From Melampsora larici-populina 98AG31 (Eukaryota; Basidiomycota; Pucciniomycetes; Pucciniales; Melampsoraceae), in the NCBI RefSeq assembly GCF_000204055.1, contig NW_006768776.1, positions 270,105-334,104 of the forward strand: a stretch of DNA of 64,000 bases, read 5' to 3'. The translations under genes and the position numbers were made by a program. Shown one piece after another: positions 38,131 to 51,072 of the stretch. How positions within the stretch are numbered: the stretch's first letter is position 1; each line of letters starts with the position of its first letter. The notes under the pieces were generated by a model. The model saw nothing but the letters and a program-made list of their open reading frames with translations, was not told where the DNA came from and did not search any database.

Positions 38131-40904
38131 TTATTTCTTTTTCTTTCGATTTGATTTTCCTGAATTGACATTGGTTTCATTAGAATTCACAACCAAGGTA
38201 CCTCCTCTCATTTCTTCTCCTCCTTCCTTTTCAATTTTAGTTTGTGCATCCAAAAAGAACATCACTAATTCGATCACGTAAGACAAAACAAAATTATCAA
38301 TCAATTGAAACCCTCCCAAAATCAAATCCAAAGAAAAATATATCTCACCATCTCTTAATTGATCCCTAAGTTCACCCACTTCTTCTTCTAAACCTTTTCT
38401 GTTCTTTTCACTAAGTTCACAATCAGATTCTAATTTGTTTAATTTGATTCGAAACCCAAGACTCATTGCTTTTTCTTCTTTTAATTCCAATTCAAACTTT
38501 TTACTCAATTCCATAAACTTTTCACATTTCTTTTCTAATTTGAGTTTATCATTTTGATATTCTTTATATACTTCATCTCTTTCTAATCTTAAACTTTCAT
38601 TTCTTTCTTTCAATTCTTGAATTTCAATTTCTAATCTTTGATCTGTTTCTTTACTTTCTTTCATCGATTCTAATTTAGGTTTAAATCGAATGTTCAGATT
38701 TCCAGTTTCATTTAATCTTTCTTTAAGAATTTCAATCTCTTTTTCATAAAAATTTCGTTGTGAATCTAATTGAGAAGCCACTAGATGTCCAAATTCTTCT
38801 GAGATCGCTTCGATTTTGGATTGTTGTGCTGCTTCATTTGGTCCTGGTCCACCACTACCACTTCTTGAATCAAAGACAGCAGATGAAAGTGCAGGTAACT
38901 CAACAATTTGGTCACTCTTAGTCTGTATCAATCGATGTACATAACTAAAAGATCGGATTGGTTAGCAATCATGGCTATTTTAACGAAGAAAGAATTGATG
39001 AAGAAAAACTTACTTATCACCCACATAATCCCAAACACGTTGTGAACCCAGTTCAAGTGCATAGAGATGAGCACTTTCTTCAAAATGTCTATAAGCATGA
39101 CCACCTTGATATCGTCCACAACCCACATGACCACAAATTAAACAGATCCAAAGATTCGCTTCACTTCCACATGCTGCACATTCACTTGGATTTGAATTTC
39201 CTTCTCCTTCTTTCGAGGGTCCATAAAGTCTTGTTTGTGAATAACGACAGATTGGACAACGTGAATCTCCCCAATTTGATAGACAATGACAATGGAATGT
39301 ATGTGAACATGTGCTGGTTAGTAAACCGGTACTGTATGATGGAACAAAAACCCATCAGTTAGATGTTGGGCTGGATAAGCTTATTAGAAAGTTGAAGAAT
39401 GAACAAACACAGATGCATCCATACGTTCTAAGCAAACTGGACAAGTGGGTAACTCGTGGGCTGAATGTGTCATAAAGTCAGGTGGAAGCAAAGCTGGGAA
39501 TGTAAATGGAGGTATAAGTGAAGATTTGAATTGAATGGATCTAATTCTAGCCGTATGACAAATCTCTCGATCCTGCGATAATGCAATCACAGTATTGAGT
39601 CAACTTTGGAAGCGCTCTAAGAATTCTTTAGACAGGAAACGGAACATACCTGAAGGTGTGAAAAGGGTCTACCATTGAACTCGTGAGCAAATCGATCAGC
39701 ATATTGCCTAGATCGAAATTTGATCAAGCCCATACATCGGTTGGGGAGTGCATCTCTACCATAACATGAACATAAATCAGTGACAGACTTTACTTGTGAA
39801 GTATCACCTTGGCTAGTGGAAGGCAGAGAAGGCAAAAAGGCTCACCGTAACATCCTTACACTCTGGATTGATTCTACAAATGTAGAAATAAAGGCTAAAA
39901 AATCTGATTCGATCCAAAGGATAAGTCATGACGTAGAAAGTAAAAGTAGATCAGCAAGTCTTGAATAATTCGGTCATTCAAGGTAGATTATTTAGAAACT
40001 GGGTCTGACCTTGAGCAGTCATATAAGATGGGATAGCCAAGACCCCAATAACCGTCCCCTCGGTATCCTCTTCACGTTGGGTATCATCCTGATTAGAAGT
40101 CGAAGTAGAAGCCAAGTTCTGATTTACACGTTTAGGATGTTTCTTAGTCCAGGATGGATCACCATCTATCCAATTTAATTGATTGCTTGAAGGACTCGAA
40201 GCAGAAGCTTCTTCAAAATCACGATAAAGATGTACAGTACCATAACCAAAATCAGTAGAACCTAATTGATATTTTCCTTTTTGATTGAAATCTTGTGATT
40301 CAAACCGTCCGGTTGGTAAATTGGTTTGAGGGTTTGGAGATTTTTCAGTTTGATATATTTCTTCTTTTTTATAGTCTTTCATTCCTTTTTTGATTTCTGG
40401 TTGACTAGGTTGAAGATTTGAATTAGATTCTGATGTTGGTTTGTAATTTAATGATTCTTCACAAGAATTTGAAAATGCAGGATGACAATCAGGATGATCA
40501 ATCCAATCAACCGAAATCGGACCAAATCTATAATCCAAAGTAGGAGCTGGAGTAAAAGTTGTTGTGGTTGTAGTGGTTGTAGTTGATTGAGAATTAGGTA
40601 AGATTGAATCAGGTTCGTACCAATAAGCTTTAGGATTGATGGGTTTTAATTCAGGTAATCGATCCCAACGTTCTCCAATTCTTGTGGTAGGTACTTGACT
40701 TAAATCTTCCCAAAATCCAGATTGAGATGGTAAATAAGTAGGTGAATCTGATATATGAAAATCAAGTTTGCCAGGTAAACCAGTGACTGTTGGATGAGGA
40801 GTACGACCAGCTGATCTGATGGAAGTTGAACCACGAAGGATACGTCTAGATGAGTTTGGTGAACTACGATCTAGAAGTGTGATTTGAAGATGATAGACTG
40901 TCAT
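38131..40904 (-). CDS. ETP1: BRAP2/ETP1-type RING E3 ubiquitin ligase (775 aa)
   Basis: Seven exons (40904-40010, 39903-39846, 39812-39650, 39572-39409, 39331-39014, 38944-38349, 38264-38131) total 2328 nt in one frame. Order: N-terminal BRAP2 domain (VIGVLAIPSYMTAQ, then DFLAFISTFVESIQSVRMLR, then IKFRSRQYADRFAHEFNGRP); RING finger starting LPTCPVCLERMD and ending CPICRYSQ; UBP-type zinc finger (SECAACGSEANLWICLICG, then GGHAYRHFEESAHLYAL); a long coiled coil; and a lysine-rich tail KSNRKKKK. Human BRAP2 binds nuclear localisation signals and restrains Ras-MAPK scaffolding; yeast ETP1 works in ethanol tolerance. Start chosen at ATG 40904 because MTVYHLQITLL matches the family start. The cytoplasmic role here is inferred from the family. 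Confidence 0.92.
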
Positions 40905-41331
40905 TAAAGTAAGTAACTTGAGCTTGAAGTTGATGATGGTCAATGAGATGAAGAAGAAATCTCAAAGAAGCCAATCAAACCATAACTACTCACACTTCTT
41001 TAAACCCATACATACATACACTCAGTGATCGAGATTCATATGTAAAGCCATAAACGTACCGAATCTTCCCAATCTCTTTCTGCATCTGAAGCCCATTCGA
41101 TTTCAAGTTTGCTTTCTCTTTCTTCACCTGCTCTTCATTCTACTTGAAATTGTCAACATCCATCGAACAGGATACCACTTCAACTGACAACATTCAAAAC
41201 TATCAAGCACCCCAAATCTTTCATCAAGAGAAAGTGATTTGAAAAGAGCATATATCAATTATCATCATCAATTCACCCTCTATAACAAGGACTCCGCACA
41301 AATCAAGTATCAATGTGATCATCGGAGTAGT

Positions 41332-41651
41332 ATGAAATCTTCAACGGGGTACATTTCCTTCTTTCTTATCTTGAAACTATCCACATTTTCATTCATTGTC
41401 CGGCTTCCCTTTTTCTTAAAAGGTAAATTATAGTGGTCTTATCAAATCAGATCATTGTCAACGTACAATACATCGACTCTGTTTATATCTTCCAACCAAG
41501 GCTTATCATTCAGTCAGGATCATCTGAGCTTGTTGTAATAGCTATTGTTGTATTTTTGCCACTTTGTTCTGTTCAATACCCTTGCTATGTATCATCTGCT
41601 CAGACGAACTCGTCGAAAACAATGTATGCAGTCGTGAGACGAGACGGATGA
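41332..41651 (+). CDS. Possible two-exon small membrane protein (74 aa)
   Basis: Exon 1 (41332-41422) starts ATG and encodes a hydrophobic leader (YISFFLILKLSTFSFIVRL). Exon 2 (41518-41651) encodes a second hydrophobic stretch (ELVVIAIVVFLPLCSVQYPC) and a polar end. The 95-nt intron has GTAAAT and a CAG acceptor, and the frame stays open across it. Two helices in 74 residues would suit a small membrane protein, or the first could be a signal peptide. I recognise no family, and short AT-rich frames can do this by chance. It lies in the divergent interval between BRAP2 and PHF5A. Confidence 0.25.
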
Positions 41652-42023
41652 TTAAAGTTGAACTTCTCATGTTTTAACTGGATTGATCAGAAGAAACTTC
41701 AAAGGTTATAGGAATTAGGATGGCTCTCATTTGACTGCAACTTGCTCGAATCATTCGTGGATTTTGTGACCTGTTCGGTTCCTCAAACAAAAGCCCCGAA
41801 AGCCCTTCGAGAGTGATGCTCGATCAGTACCGGTGCAGATTTCGATTGGATCCGGATCTGCATACATGTTGACCCCGATTGAAATTGAAGTCAATCGTCA
41901 AACCAAATCAATCATCGATCGACCTCATCTCTTTTCATCTTCTACAAGTCGAGATATCCATAACGAGCTGTTTCCTAAACCAGTCTTATCCAATCCAACA
42001 GCTCCGAATACATTCTTCATACA

Positions 42024-42736
42024 ATGTCAAAACGTAAGTCCAGAATCACTCAAACCCGAAAACAAAAACAGAAAGAAACTTTTGATCAAACCAAACTCTT
42101 TTCGATTTTTCTTTATCAATCAATAGATCATCCTGATTTAATTCAATGTCGTAAACAATCTGGTATAGCCATTGGAAGGATGTGTGAAAAATGTGATGGG
42201 AAATGTCCGATTTGTGATTCTTATGTTAGACCTCAAACTTTAGTTAGGATTTGTGATGAATGTAACTTTGGTACTTATGGTGGAAGATGTATTATTTGTG
42301 GTAGTCCTGGTATTAGTGATGCTTATTATTGTAAGAAACATTCACATTTTTTTTCGCGAAGAAAACTTCCGTCGCTGGTTTTGGTTTTGGTTTTGACGTG
42401 TTTTTGGTGGCTTTTGGATGGGGATTTTGTAGGTGCGGAGTGTACGAGGTTGGAGAAAGATCGGGATGGGTGTCCTAAGATCGTTAACTTGGGTTCGTAT
42501 TCTTGCTTAACCTTCTTCATTTCGGAAGAATTGAACCTTTATATCTTTTTTCTCTCTCTCTAGGTGCAAGTCGGACGGATCTATTTTACGAAAGGAAAAG
42601 ACTTGTAAGTTACACGCGATTTGATAGCTCTATTGGCTGCATTTTCAACATCTTTCAAATCAACGTGATTACTGAATCGTTTTTTCTCTGTGTTTTTTGC
42701 GTGGTGGAATATTGATAGGGGTTTCAAAAAGGATGA
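42024..42736 (+). CDS. PHF5A: PHF5A (Rds3/Ini1) splicing factor SF3b subunit (110 aa)
   Basis: Five exons (42024-42033, 42127-42330, 42433-42492, 42564-42604, 42719-42736) total 333 nt, giving 110 residues, the same length as the human protein. It is a small knotted zinc protein of the SF3b complex in U2 snRNP that helps hold the intron branch-point adenosine. Visible motifs: [68 protein letters not shown] and the end ERKRLGFQKG. All the zinc-binding cysteine pairs are present. The acceptor at 42433 restores ..YYC-AEC.. where most species have YYCKEC. Nuclear and essential by homology. Confidence 0.97.
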
Positions 42737-42944
42737 CAGTATTACAACTCTTCAGCCAAAATCCTTCAACTTATCTGCTCAATTTACTATATCATGTTAT
42801 GATTGTTTTTTGCCAGAGGATATATAGTCACCTAGAAATTCACGACTTGTGTAATATAAAATAGGGAAACACCAATCACGTACTCTTCTCAGATTCGCCA
42901 AACACCACGCGTCTAATTAGTGATATCAGTCTAGACCTCGACTC

Positions 42945-43842
42945 ATGCCAAGCCCAACGAAACAAAACGCTTGTCGCATTCAGCTGAATCGTTCTAATCC
43001 CTGCCAAACCCAGGAGTGTGATCCACACTCAATGGCAGTTGTCTGGGCTGTTTTAAGTAAGAAATTCAAGAAAGTTTCAAGACTCATTGAGGAATTACTT
43101 CTGTTAAAGACTTATGATTTCCAAGGCTATCAAAACCTTGCACCTTGTCTGAGGCATAAAAAGCTAATTTCGCACATCAGAACTTTCCTATGTGAAGCTA
43201 ATGTCCAATGTATCATATCAGCTGTGATGGATGATTGCCTCCTGAAATTGATACAAGAAGGCGGTGTATATGTGTTCAAATTTGCTGATTCATGCGTGCA
43301 GATCTTTGATTTGTTGGAAGATGCCATAGATTTAGCCCACAACAAATATTACAACTTGTGTATGTACTGCCCCCTTGTGCAAACAGACAGACTTTGCGGT
43401 ACAGGATTAATTGTTGGAAGAATTTCTTCTACATACAAGAGTTGCATTGAATGATCAATGCGACTTTGATTGCGAAAGGGGGTCTCTTACTAAGTCCCAG
43501 CCTCCTACTCTGGAGCCTGCGGAGGCGGGAAAAGTCGACTTCAAGGGCTCCATCACCTCTGCAGATTTTCTTTGCCTACGCTACTGTCAATATACTAAAA
43601 TCAATACTCCCTGGCACCTGAATTTATATCTACCTCATTTCCATGTTGCATCATTCAGGCACCTCTCCTGCATGAACCATGTTTTGTCCAAGTCTTTTCA
43701 GAAAAAGATGTCAAAGGATTTCAAAATACTTGGAATCAAAAAACCAAATGTGCCAAAAGATTGCAATCAAATTTACTTTGAACTAAATACAAGATGTGAC
43801 AAGCTTTCGAAGATGTGGACAAATTTTCTTGTTGTTAGGTGA
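42945..43842 (+). CDS. Hypothetical ORF pair, no recognised family
   Basis: Two overlapping plus-strand frames: 42945-43454 (169 aa, for example VSRLIEELLLLKTYDFQGYQ) and 43411-43842 (143 aa, ending NQIYFELNTRCDKLSKMWTN). They have protein-like composition and could be one gene joined by an intron near 43440 or by a frameshift. No signal peptide or domain is evident. They lie between PHF5A and the LrgB-like gene; an old transposon remnant is equally possible. Confidence 0.3.
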
Positions 43843-44012
43843 TACATGTGTGTCAATGAAAAATGTAGGATTTTTCCATTTCCATTTCTGGTGTAAAACG
43901 ATTTAAATGATGAAGATAAAAGATTGATTTATTGTCCTTGCGAAATTTTAACTACAACCCTTGGTTTGTTTGGTTTGTCTTTCTATTCAGATGTTTATAC
44001 CTATCCAAGAAC

Positions 44013-46600
44013 TCATAACTCAGACCTTCCTCCTGATGGTCTCCCTACCAAGGTGTCAAGAAATTGTGAAACGATAGGTACTGCAACCAAGCAAAGCATA
44101 ATGATGGCGTAGATCACTAAAGCTATTGTGGCTGTACCAGCTGCTCTTCGATGTCTTTTGAAAAGTCCTGATGTTCCTATAACACCACCTAAGGCACCTA
44201 CTGTAACTCCAATGGTGAAATAATCCTCGTGAGTTTTAGCAGATGCCGGTCTAATCCTGAAGAGCCGAAACATAGGCGTCCTAAAAACTGTGACCTGTTA
44301 TACAAGAAAAGCGAGATAATCAGTTCATCTTGTTATATGATCGGAGGTCTGAGGCAGCCGATTATATAGGTGATCTGCTCACAGCTATACCGGTCAGATA
44401 AACTAGCACAGCGCCTAGGTTTCGATCGCCTTTGGTAGCCTTGAGGAGCTCGAGGGCAAGCGGAGCAGACCTGGGTTTCAGGAATTTAGTGGTACATATA
44501 TCAGTATAGGAACTGCTTTTTAAATCATGATGGTACTAACATTGATCTTCCCGCCCAATCTATGGCCTGTTCTGGTAAGAGTCCAATTTGACGGGCGAGG
44601 TAAGGCCAAAGTAGTAATGATAACACACAGTTGGGAAGAACGACCAAAAAGATTCTGAAGAAGTTATGATATAAATCACGCCGGTAATCAAAGATTGTGA
44701 ACGCCAATCCGACCTAAAGTCAAAGTGCTGAGAGATCAATTTCCTTGTTCACCATGATGATAAGATAAGAAATCTACTACACTTACCGTGCCTGCATCCA
44801 AGACACTCTCTAAGATATCACCTGCCCCAGGAACTACGATACCTTCTTTCGAAAACGGGTCCAGGAAATCAAGATAGGTCATTTCTTTGTAGAACAAGTC
44901 GTAGGCTGATTTCAAAAGAGAAAAAAAATTACGGTCAAAATTGATGTTCACAGGAAGACCATTGAAAAAAGCTTAGCGTATGATTATACACACTCTGTTG
45001 TCTGTTAAGACCTATAGTAGAGCCTATGCCAAGGATTCCAAAGGAAGCCAACAAGCTTGTTGTGAGTGTGGGATGTAGCACCTTGGTCCAAGAATGCGGT
45101 ATGATACGCCTACTGAAAAGCCATATCAGGCTGATCGTTGCGATGAAGATGACTTGAGATCTTTTTTCACCACCTGGTGTGTAAAAGAGTACCACGCCGA
45201 CCATAAATATGATGACGTAAATGACCAGGTCAACTAGCCGGCTCAGTTTTTGTGAGAGAATTATGTCCGGTAAGGGTGCAGGGGTGGAGATGGGCTCCGG
45301 AATTATGTTGACAGCGACCATCCCACGAGAAAGTCCAGAGCTGGAAGTCTCTCCTGCTGTTGAAGAGATGCCCTCTTGTGTTGTAGGAAAAGACCCCTGT
45401 CCCTCGTCCCAGTCTGTTTCGGATTGTCTCTCATGATCACGCCGGCTAGTTGTAGGCATTGTAAGAAATGTAGAATTTGAATTCGCTTGAACTATTGGGC
45501 TGGCCTCGTATGCATTTCCGACTTCATACGTGTCGTTTTCTGACACTCGACGTTGTGCCTCTGGTAGAGAAGAGGGGGGTCTCATCGGCCGAACCTGTGG
45601 CGAGTACGCATCAAGGGTGACTGCGCGCTGCCGTGGAGTTTCTTCATCTTCCGAGTCGCTTTCTTCCGGCTCTGGTGTTGGAATCCATCTTTCATCTTCG
45701 TATGGAGGGTGACGAATCGTCGGCATGTGCCCCGCCCGGCTGTGACCTTTGCTTTTATTTCGACTTCGGCTGCGACTTCGATTTCGACTTTGTTCCTCAG
45801 AGCTAATTGTTCCATCGGCTTCAGGAAATGGAATCGCTTTGCTGATCAATTTACACAAGAGGATGTCTATTGTCCAGGTGATGAGTATAGGGGGGAAGAA
45901 CCATGCGCATATCAAACCAATATGCCTAAGAGTCAAAGACGAATGTACAGGCAATCTGTCGAGCGGGATTTTAGACCTCGACAATGACGTTCTAACGTTT
46001 GAAAATTTCAACCAAAACTTACGTAATAAAGGATGGGGTCATGAAGAGACCAACAGTACTGAGTGACCAATTCACAGCTGGCCTCAAACTTCCCCTAAGA
46101 ACTGGCAAGAGTCGATGTGGGGAGACTTTGTGAAGGAAGAGCAATGAGATGAATAGAAGAAGCATGCAAATGATCTAGCGTTCATTGGAATTTTGATAAT
46201 GATATGTCAGTTTTCTCGTACTTTGGGTTCCCCAGTTGAGCGCGGATTCGGTCAATCTTGGGTCAGATACTCATGACCTGATCCTGAAGGCTCAAGAGTT
46301 CGAGATAAGATGCTCATACCCCCAAAAAGAAAGATGAAAACTTACCGACGGTGGAAACAGTATTGAGTACTTGTTTAAGAGCAGATCTATCGCCCAGCAT
46401 GGGACAAGCAAAGCAATGATACCCAGTGGTACTTGTACATAATTGGTGAATACTGTGCGTGACTGAGCGCGCAGAGCCTATTAAAAGAGATAATAGTGAC
46501 ATGATAGGATAAAGGTCAGTGAATCGATGGAAATGATAAGCAATCTACTTCATATACGTACCTTTTTGGTCGCACGCCATATCACTGAGACATGAGGCAT
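44013..46600 (-). CDS. LrgB-like multi-pass membrane protein (660 aa)
   Basis: Eight exons (46600-46562, 46477-46346, 46174-46023, 45991-44994, 44905-44787, 44713-44541, 44470-44383, 44294-44013) total 1983 nt in one frame. The N-terminal half has VQVPLGIIALLVPCWAI and FPPSIICMLLLFISLLFLH, like LrgA-type helices. A long cytoplasmic loop includes a Ser/Arg stretch (SRNRSRSRSRNKSKGHSR) and acidic repeats. The C-terminal half has GAGDILESVLDAG, FDYRRDLYHNFFRIFLVVLP, APLALELLKATKGDRNLG, TGIAVTVFRTP and TIGVTVGALGGVIGTSGLF, the LrgB order. Bacterial LrgB is linked to murein hydrolase control, and the plant homologue PLGG1 carries glycolate and glycerate. The fungal substrate is unknown. Confidence 0.85.
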
Positions 46601-47996
46601 TTCTTGTGCGGTATGTGTGGTATGCTGAAGGAGATTTTGATTTCTGCACTCGGAATAAGTAATGGGGGATGAAAGAGCTGAGCGACATCTCGTGCTACGA
46701 GTCTATTCAATCCTGACTCTGTGCGAGTCCAGAGCAAGCTGATCCCCGAGATGTTTGAGAGATGGAGAAAGAGCCCATTGGGACTTCCTCGTTGGGACTT
46801 GGCCACCGAGAATGATGGCAACAGTTTCCCAAGTCTCCCTCAAACTGAAAAAAATATTTATAGCCTCTCAAGTATTCCAATATGTTGTTGATGTAATGTG
46901 GTACAAATCCATTTGCAGTTTCCAAATTTATCGCAACGTTTAGCACGAGCAAGAAAATATGGGGCATTTTGATATGTTGTCTTTGCAACGCAGAAAATAG
47001 CGATAAGAATACCGAGCAACGACACAGCACGAATTGGACAACCAACATCGACCAAACTAACCTATGCCGTGGTCGCAACGATATACAAACCGGGTGGCTT
47101 CCTTGACGTTGATGACTCAGCGACGGCATAAATCGTAGACCCAACTTCAGGTTCTGCTGCCCGTACCTACCAGCAATCCGATATGTAAGATCAAATTGGG
47201 ATGTAAATGGAAGAGGGCAGAGTTTGACCATTTGCGTAGCTGTTCAAAGACTTGATCATGAAGAGATGTTCATCTCTCTACTTCATATTGGACTTGGAAG
47301 AAAGCGTCGTTTATGAAGTGAGGGGATGTTATCAATCTGAGGCTATTGGTTTATCGTTTGTGATTATGCAGCGTGGGCTTTGCGAAGATACAAATGGCTC
47401 AAGGGCTCAAAAAATCAACCCGAGGAACTGTTGCGGTGTACATCGATGTACTTCGGAGATGTAGCATTGCAATAGATTGATCATTTCCATATAAAATCAA
47501 GCATGTATGTATAAAGATGACTAGAGCCTGTGTTACCTCACTTACTCACACTTTCTACTGAATGTACTTTAAAGGGTTACTACAATATTTTTAGAATGGA
47601 AATAAATATTGACGGAGTAGGATATATCAAACGGACAAAGATAAGTAGCAAAGAACAAAAACAAGATCCCGTGTCTGCTTTACATCGCAGAAAGGACATA
47701 GGTTGATATAGCAGATACTTGACAAAATTGAGTATTTTCAACATCAATATAGATTCTGCCGGATGGACCAGTATAGGTTGAAATGTGTAGTCAGACAGTC
47801 TGGTGTGATGGTCCAGATTGCTTCTCTGTATTTTGCGCGTCTTCTCAGGCTCACAAATTGCACAGCTACGCGTTGAAGCTTCAGGGGTGGAACCCTCGAC
47901 TTTCAGATCGGAAGTTTTCCTGCTGTTCTACAAGCGCCCATTGTGTTCTTCTCCTTTCGAGCCTCAGCAATTTCTGTAAGTTTTTGGGGGGTTGGA

Positions 47997-50134
47997 TCAA
48001 GACATCAATACGAGGTTCCTCTCTGCTCTCAAGGTCTGTATGAATCGCCCACCTTGCTGTCGCAGATCACAAACCGGGAGATTAGCAATACACTCGGAGT
48101 TCATGTCTGTAGGGAAAGAACTACGGGAGAATGGTAATTGGCGGATATTAGTGAATGGACCTTGTGTATGTGAATTTTCAACAATAGATGACATACCCAG
48201 ACTTGTATGGGTCAAAGCTGAAGCCACCGTGCTTGACCTGACAGTCCCAAGATTGCTCTACCAAGTATTTGACCGTGATTCCATACTTCTTGTAGATCAA
48301 GTCAGCATTGTGCCACTTGTTGTTTACTTTTTTCTTTCCGCCATGAATGATGTTCATCATGCTATAGGGAGAAGCAGAGCGAGCGGTAAATGATCAATAG
48401 ATGGTGATAAGTTACCGAAAAGGTGTAAGGTTTGAGAGATGTCTATTTAGGTCTGGTGGGTGAAATGATGTGTAGAGAACAACTTACGTTCCATTAGGAG
48501 AGCAGTATGACAAAGACTCGGCTGAGCCCCATGCCCCTCCAGGTCCATCCCCGGTACATTTGTCCTGTGTTGAAGTTCCAACATCATCGCACAATGCAGT
48601 CAGAAAAAGTTCGCGAGCACTGCATTTGGTGCATAGTGTAGGAGTTTGCAAAACCTACGCTTCCAACAGTAACAAATGCACCCTATATCATCACAAGAGA
48701 TCAGCTTTCATGGTTCGCCAAGAAGGAGAGAAGAAAAGATGTTGTAAGACCGGCGACGAACCTGATTACGAAGTATATCGGTGACGATTCGTGCAGTTGT
48801 AGTGTTCTTCAAAGATGAAATGAGTTCAGCCTCGTTGACTTCAGGGCGCGTATAGAAGAATGTTCCGTTCTTGAGCACGCTAGAGATTCCTTGGGCGGTG
48901 CTAACGCCAGACTCGATCACTGTTCGAGTGCCATTTGCAATATTCTTTTGAACGTGTTGTTGCCATTGGCTCAAGTAGAATGCATAATTAGACCACTATC
49001 AAACACGTACATCAGCATATGTCCACAACTTGAAGAAAATAGATCACTGATTTACCCTGGCAAACGCATCTGGCTCCGGTGTTTCGAGTGCCAATTTGAC
49101 CCCAATCCCACCGGCAATTCCACCAGTGACGGCGAGCGCCACAGAGCTTGCAATAAAGATTATACTTCCCACTCCGGCAAGGATCGATAGCAGAGAGATA
49201 GTGGCGACGATGGTAGATGCAAGGGTGAAGGTTTTCATCAAGTCCCATAGCTCACCCTTGTGAGCTGGAGGGTATCTACAATGTGGAACATTGTTAATCG
49301 TACGTCAGATCAATGTATCAGTTGAAGATTCGTAGCGCTGAAGAAGTGATTGTAAACTCACAGATCTGATACCAATGTACCAGAGATCGCTATGGTTTTA
49401 GAAAGTTAGATTGAAGCGGAGCGGTTGATCAGTCAGTCAAGGGAACTCGAAAGAAGATGAGGACGAAGGTAATATAGCCATCCAAATGCTTCTAAGATCA
49501 AATTTTTAAATTTGAGGATGCTGTCTCTTACTTACATGTCACCATTTGAGTAGCAACTCCAACAGCCTCGTAGAGTTTATTGCGGAAGTTGTTCCATTCT
49601 TGTGCACCAACGAGGACTTCCCAGTCGGGCGAGTGAGCTGGGCTACAAATCTGATGAATTGCCCGAAATATCAGTAAAAGGACATCAAAAGCTGGAACAT
49701 TCAAACTTACTTGACCAGCATGGCATTGCTCGCCAATCCCACAAATGAAGTTATCAAGACCTGCATGTGCAGCAAATTTCTGGATTAATGAAGTAACAGT
49801 AAACGTGAAGCAAGCCATGAGTTTTCCGTCTCTCTGTCTAATTGATTCATAGATGCAACTTTGATAAAATCTTGTCAGAAATCACCTGTAACGACATAGT
49901 GCTACCGTTGGGAAAGCTCTCGAGGTAAGAGTCTATTCCCCGTTGGATCCAAGTTGCATTGTTTATGTCGGGCTGTTCACAACTCGTATTGACAGCTACG
50001 TTGGAAGCAGGAGCTGTGCCACCCAACGAAAATGGGGATCGTGGTCTCAATGTGTTGAGGTGCGGGTGTCCATTCAGGTTCGCCGCTTGAGCATGAGCGG
50101 AAAGGAGAGCAAATGTCGAGAGAAGGACCTTCAT
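47997..50134 (-). CDS. DUF7872-like secreted or membrane protein
   Basis: The start at ATG 50134 begins a clear signal peptide (MKVLLSTFALLSAHAQA); an in-frame ATG upstream at 50173 is less likely. Exons: 50134-49886, 49779-49711, 49650-49536, 49389-49362, 49275-49056, 48995-48762, then two or three more down to 47997 whose borders I could not settle. Typical motifs of the family: WIQRGIDSYLESFPNGSTMS, FICGIGEQCHAGQ, WNNFRNKLYEAVG and PPAHKGELWDLMK. A long hydrophobic segment (LLSILAGVGSIIFIASSVAL) follows, then glycosylation sequons (NGT, NTT). The C-terminal part has CTGDGPGGAWG and HGGKKKVNNKWHNADLIY. DUF7872 proteins are common in basidiomycetes, with unknown function. 46601-47996 upstream of the LrgB-like gene holds only weak frames. 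Confidence 0.7.
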
Positions 50135-50586
50135 CTCGATAGAACGAGTAGCTTTTCCAGACGAATGGACCATCGCTAGACTTGAGGTAAAGAATTGGTG
50201 ACTCGGAAGGTTTCTCGGTTGGAGGGTGACCACTACTTAGCTTCTTGCTTACAAATGATGGTTTCGAAACGAAGGTGGGTGTTATTGTCTCAGTAAAGAG
50301 ATGGACAGGCCAGGTGAATACGTGGTAAATAATGAAATGAGTGTCTAAGAGTGAATGACAGTGAGGGTGAGATCAATAGCACACCGGGCAAGTGATGGAC
50401 TAAAAAGAGCAATGGCTTTCTAATCGGCTCCACTTCGAAAGCTTATAGAGCTCACTAGTCGACTTTCGCCGCAGAGAAGGACACAAGACCCACCCACACA
50501 GGTACAAGTTTCGTAACAAGGAAAGGCATGAAAATCTGTATGGTCCAAGCCCGAGACTACAGAAGCCGAGATATCAAACACAAACA

Positions 50587-50772
50587 CTACATCATTGGCT
50601 CCGAATCAGCCCTGCGCGTCCTTCGCAGGAGTGGGTGAGTTTCATCGATCAAGCCAGCGGGTGAAAAAGCGAACCGCGGTTTGGGATGTTCAAGAAGACG
50701 AGGTTTAAGCTGATGTTCTGTATAAATCTCGAGAGCTTGAACGTCGACGTAGTCTTGAGTTAGCTTTTTCAT
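50587..50772 (-). CDS. Possible small protein (61 aa)
   Basis: A single minus-strand frame starting ATG at 50772, with soluble protein-like composition (DYVDVQALEIYTEHQLKPRL; PLLRRTRRADSEPMM). No domain is recognised. It lies head-to-head with another possible small gene starting at 50835, only 62 bp away, which would imply a shared promoter. It could be a real small gene, the last exon of something longer, or chance. Confidence 0.28.
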   Translation of the reverse strand: MKKLTQDYVDVQALEIYTEHQLKPRLLEHPKPRFAFSPAGLIDETHPLLRRTRRADSEPMM

Positions 50773-50834
50773 CTCATGTCCCGCAGACTCGTATCAGGAA
50801 ATATACATCCACAGAAATTTAAATAGACCCAAAC

Positions 50835-51072
50835 ATGTCTCGAACATACTTGAACATGTCCTCCAGACCGAAATCAAAGGTATGTATCCCATTTTAGTGA
50901 TTCTCAGCTTGTGTCACTCTCTTTACGTTATATCTTGTTCTCACAGACAGCGAAGGTCGTAGTCGTACGCACTGACAAGGTCGTGTGGCGAAGACCTCGC
51001 AGGTCCCCTGCTGAACAAGCGTCTCTTGAAGAGAGAACCAAGAGGTCGGAATTGCATCAGGATACTCGATAG
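50835..51072 (+). CDS. Possible two-exon basic small protein (56 aa)
   Basis: Exon 1 (50835-50879) and exon 2 (50947-51072) are joined by a 67-nt GTATGT...CACAG intron, keeping one frame of 57 codons. The product is strongly basic (KVVWRRPRRSP). A TTTAAATA-like box lies about 20 bp upstream of the ATG. No family is recognised. The frame stops inside what could also be read as a longer exon in another frame, so the model is tentative. Confidence 0.25.

Noticed and set aside
38958..39362. 134-codon plus-strand frame rich in His and Asp
   Set aside because: It is the antisense of the RING and UBP zinc finger exon of the BRAP2-type gene; the histidines mirror that codon pattern.
46707..47231. 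174-codon minus-strand frame upstream of the LrgB-like gene
   Set aside because: No family similarity, composition changes along its length, and a better start for the LrgB-like protein (MPHVSVIWRATKK) exists at 46600 with matching phases.
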